DNA of 64,000 nucleotides from Aphanomyces cochlioides (GCA_019828595.1 JAHQRK010000016.1:124001-188000), one strand, 5' to 3'; counted from the stretch's first letter, positions 48,601-61,726 are shown. The notes: generated by a model not told the origin, from the sequence alone. Numbers and translations are program-made.

Positions 48601-51600
48601 CCCTTTTCTCGACGTCACTGTTGATTTTAGCTTGAACGGTGGAGAGCAATTTCTCGCGCGTAGTATTCCTTATCGTTTCTACACACCCGTCAAATGTGAA
48701 AACGTTGTTTTCGGGCCGATACACGTTCCAATGAAGAACCTTGATCAAGCCGTGGGATTGGAACCACCTTACCGAATGCGTCAACTTGTTATATCTGGAT
48801 TTGATGCATCAACTTTGTGTGAATCGAAATGTATTGGCATTAAATTTGAACTAATATCCGACGTTGCATTAGTTCTGGTTTCTCCGGGTACATTGCACTC
48901 AGGTATCCTTCTTCATTGTGACAAAAATAACCTGCAGTAGGACATGTCGTTTGTGATTTGCCTGATTTCCCAGTTGAAGGCCGTTACCGAGTCCTCTTTG
49001 CTCTCAACTCACAGGAATTTACAGAGCTTGTTGGTGAACTCCATGTCCATGCACCTCTACAACTCATGGAATGCTCACCAAATCATTTTCCATTTCAAGG
49101 AGGTCATCACATGCAAGCAGACATTGTTCCGTCATCGGTCATGACCTCTTTGCAAGATTCCCTTCCAGTCCATGGTTATAGAAGATTCATGATATCAATA
49201 GCTCCAGCCAAGCACGCTTTGACAGTCAGTCCTCCGAAAACACCAGCTTGGAGACCTTGGCGAAAGCACGTAATCGAACTTGTATTTCCAGGAGAGAAAC
49301 CTAGTAGAGATGCTGCAATTTTGACTGCAAGACATCGTGATACCGGATGGATTCTCGCCCAAGTAAGTCATCAATTCTCCAACAAATTTACGACACCTCT
49401 TAGCTATCACTTGATGTTGATGTTGCCAGAGGCGAAGTGGACGCCACCGACTGGATACCTGGAAAAGTTATGCTATCTGTGCACTTGAACGAATTATACA
49501 ATACATACAAAACGGTTGTGTGGGATGTAGAAAAAACAAGTCAAGTTGTGTTGACAAAACGACCAGCAGGCGAGAGCATATTGGTTCTTGGGAAATTGGA
49601 TTTCGTGAACGTCAAGGGCAAGACCCTTTGGTCCAGCACATCCGGCTCGTTGATGCATCCAACACAGATTCTGAGCGAGGATTGGATTTACATAATTGCT
49701 CGTGAGATGCCATCGTTACCAATCTTATTGCTGAGTTCTGATCAAACTATTCTTCATGTAAATGTGCCCAGTGAATGGTCTAAGAACAGTTCTGTTTGGC
49801 TAATTGGAGCGATTCGAATTCATCCTTTTAAAGAATATGTTGAAATTGATCAATTGCTTGCTTCAGACTTGGGTAAAAGCTCACCAAGGTTTCCAATAAG
49901 ATAAACAACTTTTGTAGATTCACTACCAACCATTCCAGATCCAAAGTGTCTCAAGGATCTACAGGACGACTACAAAATACGCCAAGAGGCAGTGTGGACT
50001 CTTGGTAATGAGATCAGATGTAACTTGAGTCTTTATGTGAAATGTGGCACCCATATCACAAAGATTACGCCAAGTACGTTCGTCCAGAAAGGTGACAATT
50101 ACCATGTTCAATGGACCATGCCAGCGTTCTCAAATCCTGACACAGTTCTGTTGTGGGCAGCGATAAACGACATTTGTTTTTCTGCTGCTGTCTCTCTTTT
50201 TGTTTACGACCCGACGAAGTGGAAACTCCAGAGCCTTCAACCATCGTGTGGATTACATGGTATGCTCGTCGTATCGACTATAACTCAGAACCATCACCTA
50301 GGCAAATCTATTCCTCTGAAGCTGAAAGGCGTTGGCTTCGTCGAAACTCACTCAATTCGTATTCGATTTGCTTCACCCACGCATGCAATGGACGTACCTG
50401 GCCACATTCGGCTCAGACAGTTCTTCAATATTACAGCCATAGGAATGACAGTTGCAGGTCGAACTTACAGTGAAAACAACATTGTCTTCAGCTTGCACAT
50501 TCAATTTAACGAAGAATCTCCTTTGTCCACAGGCTGTCGACGCGTGTTGTACCATCTTAAAAAGGACATGGGTACCTTGTTGTGGAATGAAGCTATGCAA
50601 TTCGAAGTCCTCGAACCTCAAAGGCATATCACGCTTACTTTGAAATCGACATCTGACATGGGAGAAATTGAAGACGGGGTGAAGCTGCGCAACAGAAATT
50701 GTAAGTCTGTCAGACTGACGCTATAACTCATGATTGAACTATAGTCAAGACAATTGCAACAAAGCAAATCTCACTGCCGGACCTTGAAACTGGCCAAATT
50801 TGTCGACAAGTACTCAAACTCGACAACACGGACCACACGTCGACATTGCGACGGGAAGTAGAGTTGAATGTTTGCCTTGATCCGCCGTTGCTTGACACAG
50901 AGATGATTGTAGCCAAGTCACCTGTACTACCCGATCCGTGCTCGATGAATGTTCAGGTTTCAAGCGGTCAGTTTATGTGGACATCTGGCAGCTCCATACA
51001 ATTTCATGTGTATGAATTGCCACAGATTACACGACTCGAACCGCCCTTTCTACCCCACACCAGTGGTGGCATCGTCACTATTCGCGGACACGGTTTTTTT
51101 AATTCGGGCTTGATCATGTTGAAAGTTGTATTTGTATCAGCTTGTTTTGATTATCAACATGGTGAATCAGGTATCAAAGTGATAAAAAGTTATTAATGTG
51201 ACGTGATGTATTCAATTTTGTAGATGCTGACATTCAAGCGAAGTTGGACATGTTAGTTGTATGTTTTTGTCTAGCTTTTGGTTAACTTGTTGTAGGTGCA
51301 AGATGAGAAGATGCTGGAAATCCCAGTTACATTTGTGAGTACTACCGAGCTCCGATGCGAAGTCCCACCTAACTTACAATCACGAAATATTGTTCTGTGT
51401 GTAAGTTTTGACAAGCACACATTTACGCCATTGACAACCGCTGCTCTCTTTCACATGTTTACTGTTCAGAACGTTTGCCCGAATTCTGGCCCTGTTCAAG
51501 GTTACCCTGAGCTCTATTGAAAACTACGTCGCTAAAAATATTTGGTAGGACGCACTTACACAAAATTAAGAGGAACAAACCTTTGCTTAAGCCAATCTGT

Positions 51601-54600
51601 CGATGAAATGCCATTAATTAGATTCTCGTGGTATCGCGCGGAAAAACTTTTGGAGCGAACCACAGTCCATGGAGAGTTTCATTCTGGCGTTCTTTACTGC
51701 TATACACCAGCGTGTCGTTTAGGCTTGGACAAATTACATGTCCTGGTACGAGGTCAAAGATAGACATCAATAATCTCAAGTTCCTGCAGATAGATCTATG
51801 CCTTGGAGGCTCAAACGCTTTGTATTCCAACGACAACATCACTTTTATTTATTACAAAATTCCTATTATTCGCAATATCAGCCCCAAGACTCATTTGGTA
51901 CCTGGTGCAACTGATTTGACAGTATACATTGTTGAAAGCTGGGAGAATGCTCATCTTCTTTCTACCCAAAGCAGAAAATGTCGATTTCGCATGAAAGGTT
52001 GTCGTCTTAAATAATAGGGATTAACTTTGACTTGTAGGGCAAGCACAAGTTGCAGATGCAAGCGAGGGGTTAGGGGGTCAAAACAAATGTCGATTACCAC
52101 GATTTACGGTTTTATATCCTGCATATCAAGTTGCGGCTAACGAGGAATTCAGGTTCCTGTCGCTACTCCACAGCTTTTACCTGGCAGTGTGAAAGATGAT
52201 CCACTCGTGCCAAAATTGTGGGTGCGTAATAGTGGGCTATTTATTACTGTTTTGCAAGCGCGTAATTTGCGTCTTCAGAATAGCACAGGAAACAGTGCAT
52301 CTATTTGCCCTGTCGTATTGCTCAGCCTCGACCAGCAGAGGCAGCGAACAGCTCTGAAAGAATACACATCAAATCCCATTTTCAATGAGCAATTTGATTT
52401 TGACTTGAATTCAGATGAGCCTCAAAACCTCGGGGACCTCGTACGTCCATTTCAAATAATATTGTGTTGATTGGTTGTATTCCATAGGTAATCACAGTTG
52501 AACACGAGAGCAAGTCGATGCGAAATGATATCATTGGAGTTCTCAAGTTTCCTTTAAAGAAAGTCGGCCATACGGTCCTCCTTCGAGCTTGGTTCACATT
52601 GAGCCCGCCCCAGAGCACGGGAACTGTAGTACAGCCATTGCGAACAGCCCGACAACTCATGTTGGATATTGTTCAAAAAGACAGTGGTGATATGCACCCG
52701 CCAGAATCTCGTGGCGAGGTCGAACTTTTCGTACACTATGAACCTATGGTCATAAAGCGAGAGCCAAGTGACCATGAAGTGGCATTGCGGGGTAAATTCC
52801 GGTCAGTAATCAAGAAGACAATTCACATCGACACGATTGCCAAGTAAGATAGCCTCCAGAGCTGATTCTTCTAATTATATTGCGTAATTAGGCGACTCAC
52901 TCGAAGCGACACATCGTCAAATATCGAGTAAGAGTTAAAATTTCGATTAATCCTAATTCATTGCAGTCGGAAGATTGAGACGCCACCACCCATGTCACCA
53001 TTATCCAGGACAAATAAGTCTCTTGTACACGTGATTCCAAATGAAATCATCGTTGAAATCGCCCTCAATGGCCAAGATTACCTATCTCAATGTCCATTGA
53101 CGTACTCTGTGACTTTATACATTCATCATCACAGTATGCATTTAGATACTTTGCACAGCCCTTGCCAATCATTGAAAGCATAACTCCCAAATGTATTCCC
53201 TCTAGGGGAGGCACAAAACTTACAATACATGGTCACAACTTCGTTGACACAAAATGCATTCGAGTTGCATTTCTCTGGGTATCTGTCGTTCCATTGATAT
53301 CTAAATTTACTTTTTAAATAGGGAGTTGAGCACTATGCAGCTCTGAAGCAATCATTTCGTGTCGAGACTGATGTCTTTGCTCAGGTAATCCCATGAAAAG
53401 GATTTAATCTCGGTGATGCATAAGGATATGTAGGTACCAGTTACAGTCGTCGATGGATTATTTGAGTCTCCAACGCAACTACATTGCACGACTCCTCCAA
53501 CTCGATTTCCCCCAAAACCTTGCTTTACACTTCTCGTCGCTCTGAATGGAATGGATTTCAACAGCATTTTCCTTCCGCCATTTCATGACACGACCCCGAC
53601 TGAAGACATATGGAGTACTTTTGAGGTTAAAGATCCTGTTGCTATGCTAGAACTACCACAAAATGAGTACAAGATTTATGAGACGCCGGTCGTGCATAGC
53701 ATACAATCGGCGAGCGCTGTCTACACAACCAAGCTAATCTTCCGTGGTGAAAACTTTGGATCGGCAGATTGTCCAAAGGCTCGATTTGTGCATATGCCTA
53801 CCAAACCCAACGAGTCTAAATGCGAAGACGCAATTGTGAATCTTTCCATCATGTCGTCCGTGCAATTGGAATGCTGGGCTCCTGATTTACCCCCAGGATC
53901 CATGGTCCAAATTCAAATCGCTATGAATGGCCATGATTTCATGGACATGCCTGGTCTCTTCTGCATTTGCAACGCCCCAAAGATGACGAAATTAGAGCCT
54001 TCGTGGATCTTCTCGGGTGGAAATCCTCTGCTGAAAATACATGGCTCCAATTTTATCGAGACTGATCACATCATGGTCGAATTTGCCTCGGTATATTCTC
54101 TTAATCTGTTGAATAGGTGTCTTTCATGCCAGACAAAGGAGCGACGCCAATTGTTGTTCGCGGAAAATGCAGCGATGGAGTAATCCATTGCAACATTCCT
54201 ACTTTCAACCAGTTCGACGATGACACGATTTCAAACTTTAGTGTCGATGTTTCCTTGGGCAAAGACAAAAATAGCGGCGACGTATACAAACATTTATCCA
54301 TGAAATATACCTAATATTTTGAAATAGTTCACAGGATCTCCACTTCTCCTCCAGTTGTATCATAATGTGCCTCAAGTCTCCCATATTTCTCCCACGGATG
54401 GTCCGCTATGGGGTGGCACGAAAGTAATATTGCGTGGCCACCATTTTGCAAATTCACCATCTCTCGTTGTCCGCTTCACGCGGCTGAATCACAGTATCTG
54501 CCCAAAGACACAAACAATGAAATGGCATGTTGTCCAAGACGAAGACCATTGTATTATTGTCAAAGCTACCTTCGAGTCGCCCGAAATTGTCACCTGTAGT

Positions 54601-56336
54601 TCGCCAAGTGTGCCTGAAGAAGGGTAAACTCATTTTTGTCCAACATATAATTTGTCAATAGTCCAGCAGCAGTCCAACTAAGCTTGAATGGGCACGACTT
54701 CAGTAACGTGCACAATAAAACTTGGTCTTTATCAATAGCAATTATCTGCTCAGCTCACAGGGTGATAGGTTTGTTACGTGGCGAACGTGGCAAAATCGAG
54801 TGAGTATTCTCCGGCAAAGCATGCAACATGACGGAGGCGCAAGACTTGCCTGGCAAAAATACTTTGAGCTCCGACATACATCCAAGATGAATTTTTATAG
54901 TGGTCGCATTCAAACCACGAGTTGGAAACTCCATGCCACACATCACGCCTCACCGGCTCCCCCTAAAAGGTTTGAACACCCCAACTATTTGCGTTGAACG
55001 CTCTGATTTAGAGTGGACAATCTACCTGAAATTATGCGCGAAATTCCCAGCTCAACCAAATCTAAAGACGGACAACCCCACACAAAGTGCGAACTCGAGT
55101 CGGAATTGTATATTCCACCAGATATACTCTGGCCGGACGAGAACTGTTTGATGTACTTTTATCATCTTAAAGTAGATCTAACTTTGGCTAGACAAACAAG
55201 TCTTACCGAGCGACTGAAGCAGCTATACCGATCTTCCACTTCACAGCAATTGATATACTCGCGACTCATTCTTGTCTACGACAATGCCAAGCAACTCAAC
55301 GCCAAATATACCAGTGCGTCATCGACTGATGGAGGGCTCGATTCAACTTCAAGGGCATTTCCACCTATACGCAATGCATCATTTGACGGCAAAACGCGTC
55401 AAAGAGGTCTTTGTTTCCATGGACTCTGCGAAGGTCTTCGGTGGATTTTTCCTCAAGCAACTGAGGCAGATCTTGTCGAGCTTTGGGCATTCATGGGTAC
55501 ATTCGTTTTCTCTGATTTGGGTTTTATGCTCTTCTTAGATCCTCAAAAGACGGGAACAGTCAGTCTCGATGCATTTTGCTCTCGACTCCAACCCCATGAA
55601 CGACCACCAAGCCCTGAACCCGGTCCAATGCACTACGATCCACAAATGCCACTACCACACATCCCGACCCCAACGATCCTTGAGTCGTCCACGGAACCAA
55701 CTCCTCCATTGCCTCGTAGGCTCGTGTACCTAGGCGACTACTCATTGTGTATGACTAGAACCATTTCTCGATGTGGGTCCTGTGATCGACGTGCTTCAAC
55801 CGCAGTCTCCGCGAGTTTACTTCTCCCGTCGTGAAGAAATGAAAGCCCAATGGTGTGATCCTCTCTATCGCGGCCCAGGCTCAGAGATCGCCAAGCCTGA
55901 TCTTCACCTGGACGATGCAGCAAACACTTTATCGACATATCCACGTGTTCAAACGACGACATTTCCTCCTCTCTCTAAAGAGGATTTAAAACTCCACGAG
56001 GCAAAAAATCGATCCAAGTTGCCCCCTGAAACTTATGGGATTCATACTCTAAAGCCCGCTACAGTCCCGGCGACGCGACTGGATTTTCGACGAAGCTCTG
56101 TGTTCAAATTGCCAAAGCCAGTCCAAGTCAAAGGCGATGGTGCCATGTTTCGTCGACGGACTAGCATTGTATTTCATAGACCGACAGAATCCACACGCAA
56201 GTTGTCGCAAGCCGTCGCAAGAAAATCGACAGCTCCTGTGTTGTCGATGCCGAAGCAGTTCAAGGACGCCAAACCAATTTACTTGGATATTTTGACATCG
56301 CAGCCTCGCTACGAATTTAACAAACAGGAGTTTTAA
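42631..56336 (+). CDS. Giant IPT/TIG-repeat protein with C2 domain
   Basis: A chain of about 30 exons with canonical GT-AG introns, mostly 38-60 nt, reads to a TAA at 56334-56336, roughly 4100 residues. I followed nearly every junction in phase; the one near 54735-54800 is unresolved. About two dozen IPT/TIG modules recur, each with a Px(I/V)xxxxP-GGTxxxxxGxxF pattern and a closing SLNG-like strand. Clear examples are SISGGTTLSIRM (43770), ISGGTPVKIQGSGFVASG (46430), LAGGSTLVLQG (48130), SGGIVTIRGHGFFNSGL (51060), SRGGTKLTIHGHNFVDT (53200) and LWGGTKVILRGHHF (54410). A C2-like domain lies at 52220-52850 (FITVLQARNLRLQNSTG). The C-terminal 55000-56336 part has an EF-hand-like segment and a Pro-rich, basic tail. 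No signal peptide, so a cytosolic or axonemal scaffold is more likely than a surface protein. Function unknown. Confidence 0.8.
52189..52847 (+). other. C2-like domain inside the IPT/TIG gene
   Basis: Two exons split by an intron after 52440 encode one C2-like beta sandwich: GLFITVLQARNLRLQN, then ASICPVVLLSLDQQRQRTAL, then NPIFNEQFDFDL, then DLVITVEHESKSMRNDIIG. The strand order and the NPxFNExFxF motif are typical of C2 domains. The loops lack the usual set of calcium-binding Asp residues, so binding to phospholipid may be calcium-independent or absent. It interrupts the IPT/TIG series about three quarters along the protein. Confidence 0.72.
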
Positions 56337-56574
56337 TCGAACATTTTGGGATAGCATAGCTAAAGCTATACATATAGATTTGAGTCCACGGTTTGACAAT
56401 ATTTCAGGTTTGATAGTGAATACACGCTCGACATTGACGTGGCTATTGTGGAGAGGCGCGGGAGGAATTCCAATGCCGGGCGGGTCGCTCCGAATATACA
56501 GTAATAGACTAAACTTGAATATAATCCACAATACTATATTTTTATGCCACACTGTAACGTCTTGCTAATTTGCA

Positions 56575-58342
56575 CTAAGGTGCTACGTGTATTTGGAAGC
56601 GCCTCGTTGGGATTTTCGAAATTCTCTCGAGCATTTTTTTGTTTGCAATGTCTCGATAGATGTCAAACCACGCTTCAAAAGCGCTATTGCCAAGATCGCG
56701 GGCCGTTTTACCATCCTGATTGACCATCAAATGAGTATCGAAGAGACATCGATACCTTATTCCTTACATGTCTGTTGGCGCCAGCATCCAAGAGAACTTT
56801 CAAAACTTGAACTTGGTCGTTAAAAGTTGCAGCAGGACCCTGGACTTTGCGAGTCTATCCAAAAAGCTACACACTAATAAACCAATTCGTCTTTTACCTT
56901 GTTCGTTGAGTTCGCCGTAGCGTCAAGTTCTTGATCGAAGTACACTTGCCCGTTCTTGGAAGCCCAATGGAGCGCGGTATCTCCACTCTAAATTGAGAGA
57001 GTCACATCTTTTCTACGATTAAATAACTTTTTACCAAGTCTCTCACGTCAATGGGAGCTCCGTGAGCCAAGAGGATTTTGACAACGTCAACGTGTCCCTT
57101 GCAAGCAGCATGATGTAGTGGCGTCGTACCATCCTATGCCAGAGACAACGTTCAGATTCGAACTGGCATTTGAATCTTGTAGTTACAGTGTTTGCTGCGT
57201 CAACTTTTGCTCCATGAGCTACAAGTCGCTCGACCATCTCGGCTTGTCCATTCCTTGATGCTCGATGCAGTGGAGTGTTGCCAAACTAGTCGGTCAAATG
57301 AGCAGAGCATGTGCGTCTTGTACCTCGTTTGCGACGTCAAGTGTTATCCCATGAGTCATCAGCTCTTCAACAACATGAAAATGCCCATTCCATGCAGCCA
57401 CATGCAATGGAGTGTCGGCATCCTTGTCGAAATGGAATGAGAAGATAAACATTGCCAGACCTAGTTTTACTTTGTTTTTCGCGTGGACATCGGCGCCACT
57501 TGTGATTAAGTTCTTGATGACATCCAAATACCCACAGAATGCAGCATGGTGCAGTGGAGTGTAGCCATTCTAAATAAACAATTCGAGCGATTCACACAAA
57601 GATTTCACTTTCTACCGCATTTGCAGCATCAAGAGCTGCTCCTTGAGCCTGCAGCTCATTGACAATATCCAAATGTCTGTTCGCCGAAGCACAATGGAGG
57701 GGCGTGTTGCCTTCCTATTGATTCAGCGCAAGACGGTTGATACATTTCCATTGTCTGAAGGAGTTTACCTTGTTTGCACTGTTGACGGGAGCGCCGCGAG
57801 CCAGCAATTCCTTGACGATAGCAATATGCCCCCATGAAGAGGCCCAATGCAACGGAGTGCTGCCATTCTATCAGGTGAAAGGTAAACTATTCTAGCATTC
57901 GAGTCGTCTTACCTCGTCTGCTGCATCGACGGAAGCGCCATGAGCTAGTAAAACCTTGACAATTATCAAATATCCTTTGTATGAAGCAATATGCAGTGGA
58001 ATGCAGTTGGTCTGAACAAACAGAATTGGACAATTCTCTCCCTCGTGGCCTTGGTTTACCTTGTCTGCTAGCATCAAGTCGGCTCCTTGAGCTAGTAGTT
58101 CCTTGACGATGCTCAAATATCCATATTTCGACGCATAGATTAGTGGAGTTGCATCATCCTGTGTCGAGCTAGGCGGTCAAGGAGAGAGTTTCATGTGTTG
58201 AACATACTTTGTCTTTGAAATTGACGATGGCACCGCGGGCTACGAGTGCACGCGCGCTCTTGAGATCGCCTCTTTTAGCCGCTACAACAAGCTGCTCTCC
58301 AGTATTGCCAAAACCAAAGACTTGCTTGAGGGCATTATGCAT
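56575..58342 (-). CDS. Ankyrin-repeat protein, one repeat per exon
   Basis: From the ATG at 58342 to a TAG at 56575-56577. About twelve exons can be read, and almost every exon encodes one 33-residue ankyrin repeat followed by a phase-0 intron of about 40-50 nt. Examples: DDATPLIYASKYGYLSIVKE, STPLHWASSWGHIAIVKEL, ADTPLHVAAWNGHFHVVEEL, NTPLHRASRNGQAEMVERL and TTPLHHAACKGHVDVVKILL. Each exon ends in a form of (D/N)xANK just before the donor. The last exon is non-repeat (EAWFDIYRDIANKKMLER). Ankyrin repeats bind protein partners; no other domain gives a function. Open sequence continues upstream of 58342, and the true start may lie in an exon near 58470 or have been lost next to the Crypton. 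Confidence 0.82.
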
Positions 58343-58507
58343 GATATTTGGTCGCTGGGAGACCCCACCACTTTGTCTTCCAAATCTCGATTGACAAAGT
58401 GTCGTGAGATCGTCAGGAAGAACATCCTTGGAAGAAGAATAAGCTTTTTTATCCGGGGTCAACCACCTGAATAAATTGCAATAATAATAAATCTGACACC
58501 CACGGCT

Positions 58508-58538
58508 CCTCAACCACCTCAACCGCCCTCAACCACCA
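58508..58538. repeat. Short tandem repeat of CCTCAACCACC type
   Basis: About three imperfect tandem copies of a 9-11 nt unit built on CCTCAACC. It sits exactly between the ankyrin gene and the Crypton and may mark the element boundary or an insertion hot spot. Confidence 0.6.
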
Positions 58539-58543
58539 TTCGG

Positions 58544-60554
58544 ATGAGGTCGAATTATCCGTATAATGTAACTGATGTGTGTTCATTCATCTGCAGGTCG
58601 CACAACACAATGTCCTCCACAAACAAAAGACTGTCGGCAAGAGATATATATGCAATAGACGACGAGATCCAACGAATATCAGACAAGGCGATCACCCAGC
58701 TCATGAAAGCCATGAAATTGAGCCATGCAGCGGAGCGTCAAACACATACAGGCACTCGAGAGCTCGCTCAACACTCAAAGGACGCTTACTTCAAACATAT
58801 TCGCGGGTTACGCTACTTTTGCCACTTGATTGGTGATTACGAAATCTTACTTATGCTGCTTGACAGACCTCCAACCCCATGGTGCCCTTCTATGAACGCT
58901 CATACCATTGCTGATTTCATCCATTTTAAACGACAACCTCCTGGTTCGATATTCAAACAAATTGGCCAGAATACCCAATGCATCGATGTACTTGGACGCA
59001 AAATCTACTACCAGGGTGGGTGGAATGATCCCCGAAATGTGGACCAGATGGTATCTGCAGTTAGTGTTCTTCATGCATCACGTGGTCAAAGTGGTCAATA
59101 CGAGGAAAAGTGTACACATTGCGCTAACTTACCATTGCGTCGACGCCACCACGGCTGTAAATTCCATCCTGGTCGACCAGCTCCGATGAGAAAGGGGAAT
59201 CCAAAAGAAGCCTTTGTTGTCATGGATACAATGCGTGCGAGCGGTAAAAATGGATCATCTTACGTACCACATGGCGACAGCCCACTGACACCATGGGAAG
59301 TAATGGATTTGAGAAATTTTCTCGTTTCGACGAACTCATTCGACGACTTTCAGCTGTTTACAATGGTTCTTTTGTCTATTAAACTATTCCTGCGCGGTGA
59401 GGAGGTGGTCTCAATCCGAGTTGAAGATTTCATTTCAGATTTGTCGATTGTTTCCCAGGATGGAGTTGTGGATTGTCTATCCCTTGTTGTTCAAGGAAAG
59501 TCCGACAAATCACCCATTACACTGGCATTATGGGCAGATGATGATTTCCCACTTTTGTGTCCCATCAGGCACCTCTTCGTTTTTATCGCTTTGAAAAAAC
59601 CTCTGAAAGGTTATATTGTCGATGGCAATTGCGATGGTCATTATTCTCCAGAATCATTCCATTGTCGCCTTAAACACGTTTGCTCCAAGCTGATTGCTCG
59701 CGATGGCCCGTTTGGGTCTCATTCCTGTCGAAAAACTGCTTACTTATTTGCTGTGTGGGGCAATGGTAATTAGAGTGACATGATGGAAGCAGCCAGACAC
59801 AAAACGCTAGCTAATGCTATGAAGTACAAGCGGGATGCAGCTTTCCTTTTACAAGTGGCATCTGCAAACAATCGCCAGTTGTTCCGATATGGAAGTAAAT
59901 ATACTGTAAGGACAGGCAAATGGGTCGGAGTGTTAACATGCATGGGCCAAAAGGATTCAAACCACTTTCGCAATTGGCGAGTGATTTTGTGTTTCTTATA
60001 TGCCAAGCCCCACAAGATGCTGATTTGTTATGTATGGTTCAATGTGTCCTAGAATACAAACGAAAGTCTTCAACGAAGGAGAAAATCCGCGACATGTGTG
60101 CTAAGTCAATGTCAGACAATGATATCAAAGCAATGATGACACTTGTCGACACTTACGTCCTCGAAATGAGGTTTGCATGCTCTAGGCCAAGCACGACTGT
60201 CAGCGACCACATCGATGCAGAGCAGCAACTACATGCTACAAGTTCTACTGAGGTAAATTCCTTTGCTTTGAACATGCGACTTACGAGTAGTGACAGCAAC
60301 AGCATCTCACAGATGTACACACTGGGCAGACGAGCTGCCAATCTCAAGTGCCTATCTGCTCTATCAATGAATGTGTTGAGTCAAATGCTCCGAAGTCAAG
60401 AAAGAAGCTCAGGCGCGTTGGTTCGTTTGATTTCCCGGATAGGAAATCGCTACGGACTATGGACACGTTGACCAAAGTGAAAGAGCTCATAGAGTTCAGA
60501 TCGATGATGCCCACGAACACATCTGACATGACAGATGGTGTGCGACATAAGTAA
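58544..60554 (+). mobile_element. Crypton-type tyrosine-recombinase element
   Basis: The recombinase gene is read from the ATG at 58610 (an earlier in-frame ATG lies at 58544) with three exons: 58610-59894, 59954-60252 and 60303-60554, 1836 nt in total. Tyrosine recombinase residues are visible: Arg in KLFLRGEEVVSIRVEDF, His-x-x-Arg in GSHSCRKTAYLFAVWG, a second His in EAARHKTLANA, and the nucleophile Tyr in MKYKRDA. A Cys/His-rich segment (CTHCANLPLRRRHHGCKFH) follows the N-terminal region. One in-frame TAG at 59771-59773 separates the HxxR box from the catalytic Tyr. The C-terminal third is basic and may bind DNA. Cryptons move by recombination and have no long terminal repeats; ends were not identified. 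Confidence 0.82.
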
Positions 60555-60592
60555 TTGTGCGTGTTCTGTAAAACAAGTGCAAAAAATTCCCT

Positions 60593-60616
60593 TGGATAAG
60601 TGGCAAACCTTATCCA
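60593..60616. repeat. Small hairpin downstream of the Crypton
   Basis: TGGATAAG (60593-60600) and CTTATCCA (60609-60616) form an 8-bp perfect stem with an 8-nt loop. A further GCTTATCC occurs near 60670. The hairpin may be part of an element end, but no partner was seen at the other side. Confidence 0.5.
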
Positions 60617-61274
60617 GTGGCATCAAGCTCTCTTAGCTTTGATTGGACGCAGTTTGAAAATTTAAATATGCTTATCCGTCACATTCTTGTTTTCACAAAA
60701 CTCATTCGCCATTTCGCTTCCTCTTCTGAACATCGCATACATCCTGGTCACCGTTATGGCGAGTAACCTCTGTGCGCGATGCCGGCTTGATGGAGAAATG
60801 GCGGTCACGTCCACCATATGTGCGCGTTGGAGCTTTCAACCGAGCAAAATTGGGACGAAGTACCTGAGGGATCGGAGGTAAGCTCGACTGCAATGCTTAC
60901 ATTGACATGAATTCAGGTGTGCAGTGTTGATTGCTACAGTGCTAGCCGAGGAGGCGCGGCATTGCTGCCCACAGGACTCTCTTGTGTAGATAATAAGCTC
61001 AAATTTGCATCTAATTTTATGGTCAAATAGGCGCCCAATTTGAAGAATATCACTTCGTTTGGCCATTCCAATATTTGCGTGCTCTGGGGTGAAGACACGG
61101 CGATTCAAGGAGAAAGCGCAGTGCTCGTGAAAAATGTTGTTCACACTATATACATTCTTCCTGCTCAATACACCAATTTGGTATCGAGGTTGAGTCGCAT
61201 ACATTTATCAACATATCTTATTTAGTGTGTCTAGGTTTGCAGTAGTAAATGTAAAAAATGGTGTACACCTGTTG

Positions 61275-61726
61275 TGAAGTAGCGCTCGAAGAGGAAGAGG
61301 AAGGAGCATGGAGACCCCGCTCCTAAGTCTCCAAGAAAAGTGAAAGAATCGACAGTGAAATGGAGTCCTCTGGATGTTGCAAAAAATAGCACTGGCCATG
61401 TTGGATCAGAATATAGTATGACAAACAATCATTTGTCCAGCTCAAAATGCGGGGCGTCGAAGTCATCGCCTTTGGCAACATCTTTCAAGTCAGCCACGGA
61501 GATGCAATACGTTGCTTTTAGGCCAATGGAAGAAGTAGAAATTCATGGCAATGATCCGAAGCTGTTGAAATTTTATGAAGCATGCGGTCCCAATTGGCTC
61601 CGTGGATGTGTGCGTGCAACAACTTTCAAGTCCGTCAAAGTCGCGAAGTCCGTTCAAAAGTACGAAAAAATGGACCTCGCAAGCCAAGAGCGAACGAGAC
61701 ACAATATATTGCTATGTGTACAATAA
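61275..61726 (+). CDS. Hypothetical basic protein, possibly the start of the piggyBac gene
   Basis: After an AG near 61280 an open frame begins with a basic stretch (RSKRKRKEHGDPAPK), suited to a nuclear localisation signal. It runs to a TAA at 61724-61726 with TEMQYVAFRPMEEVEIHG and GPNWLRGCVRATTFK. No family is recognised. It lies 5' of the piggyBac transposase on the same strand, and a nuclear signal would suit the transposase N-terminus, but no splice joining them was found. An upstream exon is required, or the start is a non-ATG. Confidence 0.3.

Noticed and set aside
53109..53134. Apparent ultra-short introns of 16-26 nt (also near 43234, 54091 and 35541).
   Set aside because: In each case a longer canonical GT-AG intron of 41-50 nt restores the frame and gives a better domain match, for example donor GTCGAA in HIM|VSFMPDKG near 54076 and donor GTAAAG to the AG before DLFGNPLAEED near 35514.
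59771..59954. A second frameshift in the Crypton near 59945.
   Set aside because: An intron at 59895-59953 (59 nt, GT-AG, phase 1) joins the frames, and the total coding length is then a codon multiple. Only the TAG at 59771 remains as damage.
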